The position numbers and the translations under genes were made by a program. From Myxococcaceae bacterium JPH2 (GTDB lineage Bacteria; Myxococcota; Myxococcia; Myxococcales; Myxococcaceae), in assembly GCA_016458225.1 (NCBI GenBank), contig JAEMGR010000005.1:1-64000 (forward strand): a DNA stretch of 64,000 nt. The letters are read 5' to 3'. Of the stretch, positions 62,173 to 64,000 are shown piece by piece (position 1 is the first letter of the stretch; each line of letters begins with the position of its first letter). The notes beneath the pieces are model-generated. The model ran no database searches, was not told the DNA's origin, and saw only the letters and a program-made list of their open reading frames with translations.

Positions 62173-64000
62173 CTACGCGGCCACGCGCACGTACGTTTCG
62201 TAGAGCGCACCGAAGAAGAAGCTCCCGAAGCGAGCCACCGCCGCCAACCGCTGCGACGTGTCCCGCGCGTTCGTCACGCGCAGGGTGGTGAGCTGGCGGG
62301 CGAACTCCTCCGCCGTGAGCCGCAGATAGCCCTTACCGATGCAAGGCGCCGAGGGCCCTTCGCCGCGATGAAGCGTGACGAACAGCGTCGTGGTGTCCGA
62401 CCACAGGTCGAGGCCCGGGTCGTCGTGCACGTCCTTGAAGCCCTGGAGGTAGTAGCGCGCGCCCGCCTCGGACTGCAGATGCAGCAGGTACACCATGCGC
62501 CGTCCGCCGGGCTGCGCATCCTCGCGCGTCATCAATTGCAGCTCGCCGCCCGTCACCATGAGCGGACGGGAGTCCAGGCCCGGAGCGCTGACGGTGCCCG
62601 CGAGTCGCAATGCGTGGCGCGGCTCGCGCAACGTCGCGTCCAGGTCGTCGGTGCGCACCGTGAGGATGAACCGGAACGGCGCCGCGTCCGAGCGCTCGGG
62701 GTCTCCCGCCTCGCGGTAGTCCGCGGAGATGGCTGGAGACACATAGCCGTGCATGGTCTCCGTGAACTGCACGCCCACGGGCAGGACCCTCGCCGGTGCC
62801 GGGGCCTCGGCCAGCGGCGTGTAGTCGATGTGCCAGCCATTGCGCCGAGCCATCAGCGCGCACGCGCGCTCAGCGACCGCGGAGATGGTGAGCAGCGGAT
62901 TCGTCCCCAACGCGCGGGGAATCACCGAGCCGTCGCACACATAGAGCCCCTCGTGGACGCCGACACCGGAGTCGCCGGAGAACAAGCGCCCCTCGTGGTC
63001 CACCACGCCCTCTTCCGCGCGGTCCGCCATCACGCAGCCGCCCAGCGGATGGGTGCACAACAGCTCATTGCCAGTCAGCTTGGACCAGAGCGGATAGCGC
63101 ACGAACGTCCCACCGAGCGCCTCCGTGGCGCGCCGCAGCCGCTCGTCCACGCGCGTGAAGACAGGCTGCTCGCCCACGCGCGGCCAGTGCACACGAACCT
63201 TGTCTCCCTCCAAACGCAGCTCGCCCGAGCCGTCATCGTGCGACATGACCAACAACGTCTGCGTGTTCTCCACCGCGCCGTGGTCCGCGCCGCGAACCAG
63301 GCTGTCCACCTGGCGCAGCCGCTCCTTCACCCAGTCCACCATGCCGCTGTCGGTGTCCTCGCCCACCAGCGCGGCCACTCCCGCGAGCAGCCCAGGCATG
63401 AGCGACGCGAACGCACCGGGGATGACGCCATCCTCGATGACCATCCCGTCTTCCTGCCGCACCGTGTCCCGCTGGTCGATGATGCCCGCGATGCAAGGGC
63501 CCACGGGCTCGCGCGTCGAGGGGTCGCGCGCGCCATGCCCCACGGCGTGCACGCGCTCGTCGAGGTTGTAGCCAAACCCCATCACGTCGCCGTTCGCGCT
63601 GAAGTGCTGCCCCAGGCGCTTGGACATGCCCAGGCCCAGCGCATGGGAGCGCAGGAGGATCTCCGCCGTGCCCATGGTCCCCGCCGAGAGGACCACCCGG
63701 TCCGCGGTGAGCGACAGGTCCGGCGCGCCGAACTTCTCTCGCCCCGCATTCAAGGGGCGGTAGTAGATGCGCCAGCGCTCGCCATCCCGCGCGACGTAGC
63801 GGACCGCCACCTCGGTGAAGATGCGAGCCCCGTGGCGCTGAGCGTCCGGGAGATAGTTCATCAACACCGTGTTCTTCGCGCCGGTGTTGCAGCCCGTCGA
63901 GCAGTCCCCGCACAGGTTGCACGCGGCCTGCCTCACGCCCGCGGGATTCACTCCCTCCTCGAAGGTCACGGCCAGGGGCGGACGCACGAGCCGGCCGCCC
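62173..64000 (-). CDS. GMC/cholesterol-oxidase-like oxidoreductase, 5' end outside window
   Basis: At least 608 residues; the gene enters from the right edge, so the N-terminal FAD-binding glycine motif is outside. The visible part has AACNLCGDCSTGCNTGAKNT (C-x2-C-x2-C-x3-C), seen in large bacterial GMC members related to cholesterol oxidase, then VVLSAGTMGTAEILLRSHAL, CTHPLGGCVMAD near the active-site His, and the C-terminal FAD motif DGSVIPRALGTNPLLTIS. About 220 residues after that motif form an additional beta-rich domain (MHGYVSPAISADYREAG and on), which is longer than in simple GMC oxidases. It probably oxidises a lipid or sterol alcohol. No partner is visible. Confidence 0.88.
   Translation of the reverse strand, partial: GGRLVRPPLAVTFEEGVNPAGVRQAACNLCGDCSTGCNTGAKNTVLMNYLPDAQRHGARIFTEVAVRYVARDGERWRIYYRPLNAGREKFGAPDLSLTADRVVLSAGTMGTAEILLRSHALGLGMSKRLGQHFSANGDVMGFGYNLDERVHAVGHGARDPSTREPVGPCIAGIIDQRDTVRQEDGMVIEDGVIPGAFASLMPGLLAGVAALVGEDTDSGMVDWVKERLRQVDSLVRGADHGAVENTQTLLVMSHDDGSGELRLEGDKVRVHWPRVGEQPVFTRVDERLRRATEALGGTFVRYPLWSKLTGNELLCTHPLGGCVMADRAEEGVVDHEGRLFSGDSGVGVHEGLYVCDGSVIPRALGTNPLLTISAVAERACALMARRNGWHIDYTPLAEAPAPARVLPVGVQFTETMHGYVSPAISADYREAGDPERSDAAPFRFILTVRTDDLDATLREPRHALRLAGTVSAPGLDSRPLMVTGGELQLMTREDAQPGGRRMVYLLHLQSEAGARYYLQGFKDVHDDPGLDLWSDTTTLFVTLHRGEGPSAPCIGKGYLRLTAEEFARQLTTLRVTNARDTSQRLAAVARFGSFFFGALYETYVRVAA

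Overview
The window is about 70% GC, with very dense genes, many 4-base start/stop overlaps, GTG and TTG starts, and several lineage-typical genes: an ElbD-type ether-lipid enzyme, animal/plant-like lipoxygenase, ferrochelatase with an internal Cys cluster, many ECF sigma/zinc-finger pairs, and an NRPS. Together these point to a myxobacterium (Myxococcus/Corallococcus/Archangium type). I see no insertion sequence, prophage, CRISPR array, rRNA or canonical tRNA.

Layout. 1-5 kb: the start of a secreted Gly-rich protein, then a minus-strand operon lipoxygenase > cytochrome P450 > fatty-acid desaturase (oxylipin-type chemistry). 5-14 kb: a lipoprotein, then minus-strand treY > glgX > terC-like > apaG > hemH (alpha-glucan/trehalose and housekeeping), and a SWIB-domain protein. 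14.7-23.5 kb: a plus-strand run of epimerase, HAD phosphatase, LarA-like protein, a 1467-residue reductase-ligase-ACP-acyltransferase (ElbD type) and a second epimerase, matching the myxobacterial ether-lipid locus. 23.5-45 kb: mixed genes, including FHA-GGDEF diguanylate cyclase with a coupled membrane microprotein, glgC, RtcB, an HxlR/SDR divergent pair, adenosine deaminase, FAD monooxygenase, P450, a UvrD/PcrA helicase, and two ECF sigma/zinc-finger loci that converge on each other.

45.2-48.6 kb is the most striking part. A PPP-family phosphatase is followed by a 134-nt RNA gene that folds as a long closing stem carrying a circularly permuted tRNA (T arm, acceptor stem, D arm, with the anticodon replaced by the 5' and 3' ends). 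This is the design of bacterial Y RNA (YrlA). Right after it lies a Ro60-like gene (helical repeat domain plus vWA domain), an unknown gene and a small JAMM-motif protein. An RtcB ligase, which accompanies Ro/Y RNA in other bacteria, lies 17 kb away in the same window.

49-61.5 kb: two tandem paralogues that join a FemAB/GNAT-like acyltransferase region to a C-terminal domain resembling the tRNA-binding C-Ala domain of alanyl-tRNA synthetase. They are followed by an NRPS with order C-A-T-A-T-C-TE (no condensation domain between the modules; specificity codes read as Ser and Ala) and an MFS exporter. This suggests a peptide pathway that may draw on aminoacyl-tRNA. The window ends with a DUF2267 protein and the C-terminal part of a GMC oxidoreductase.
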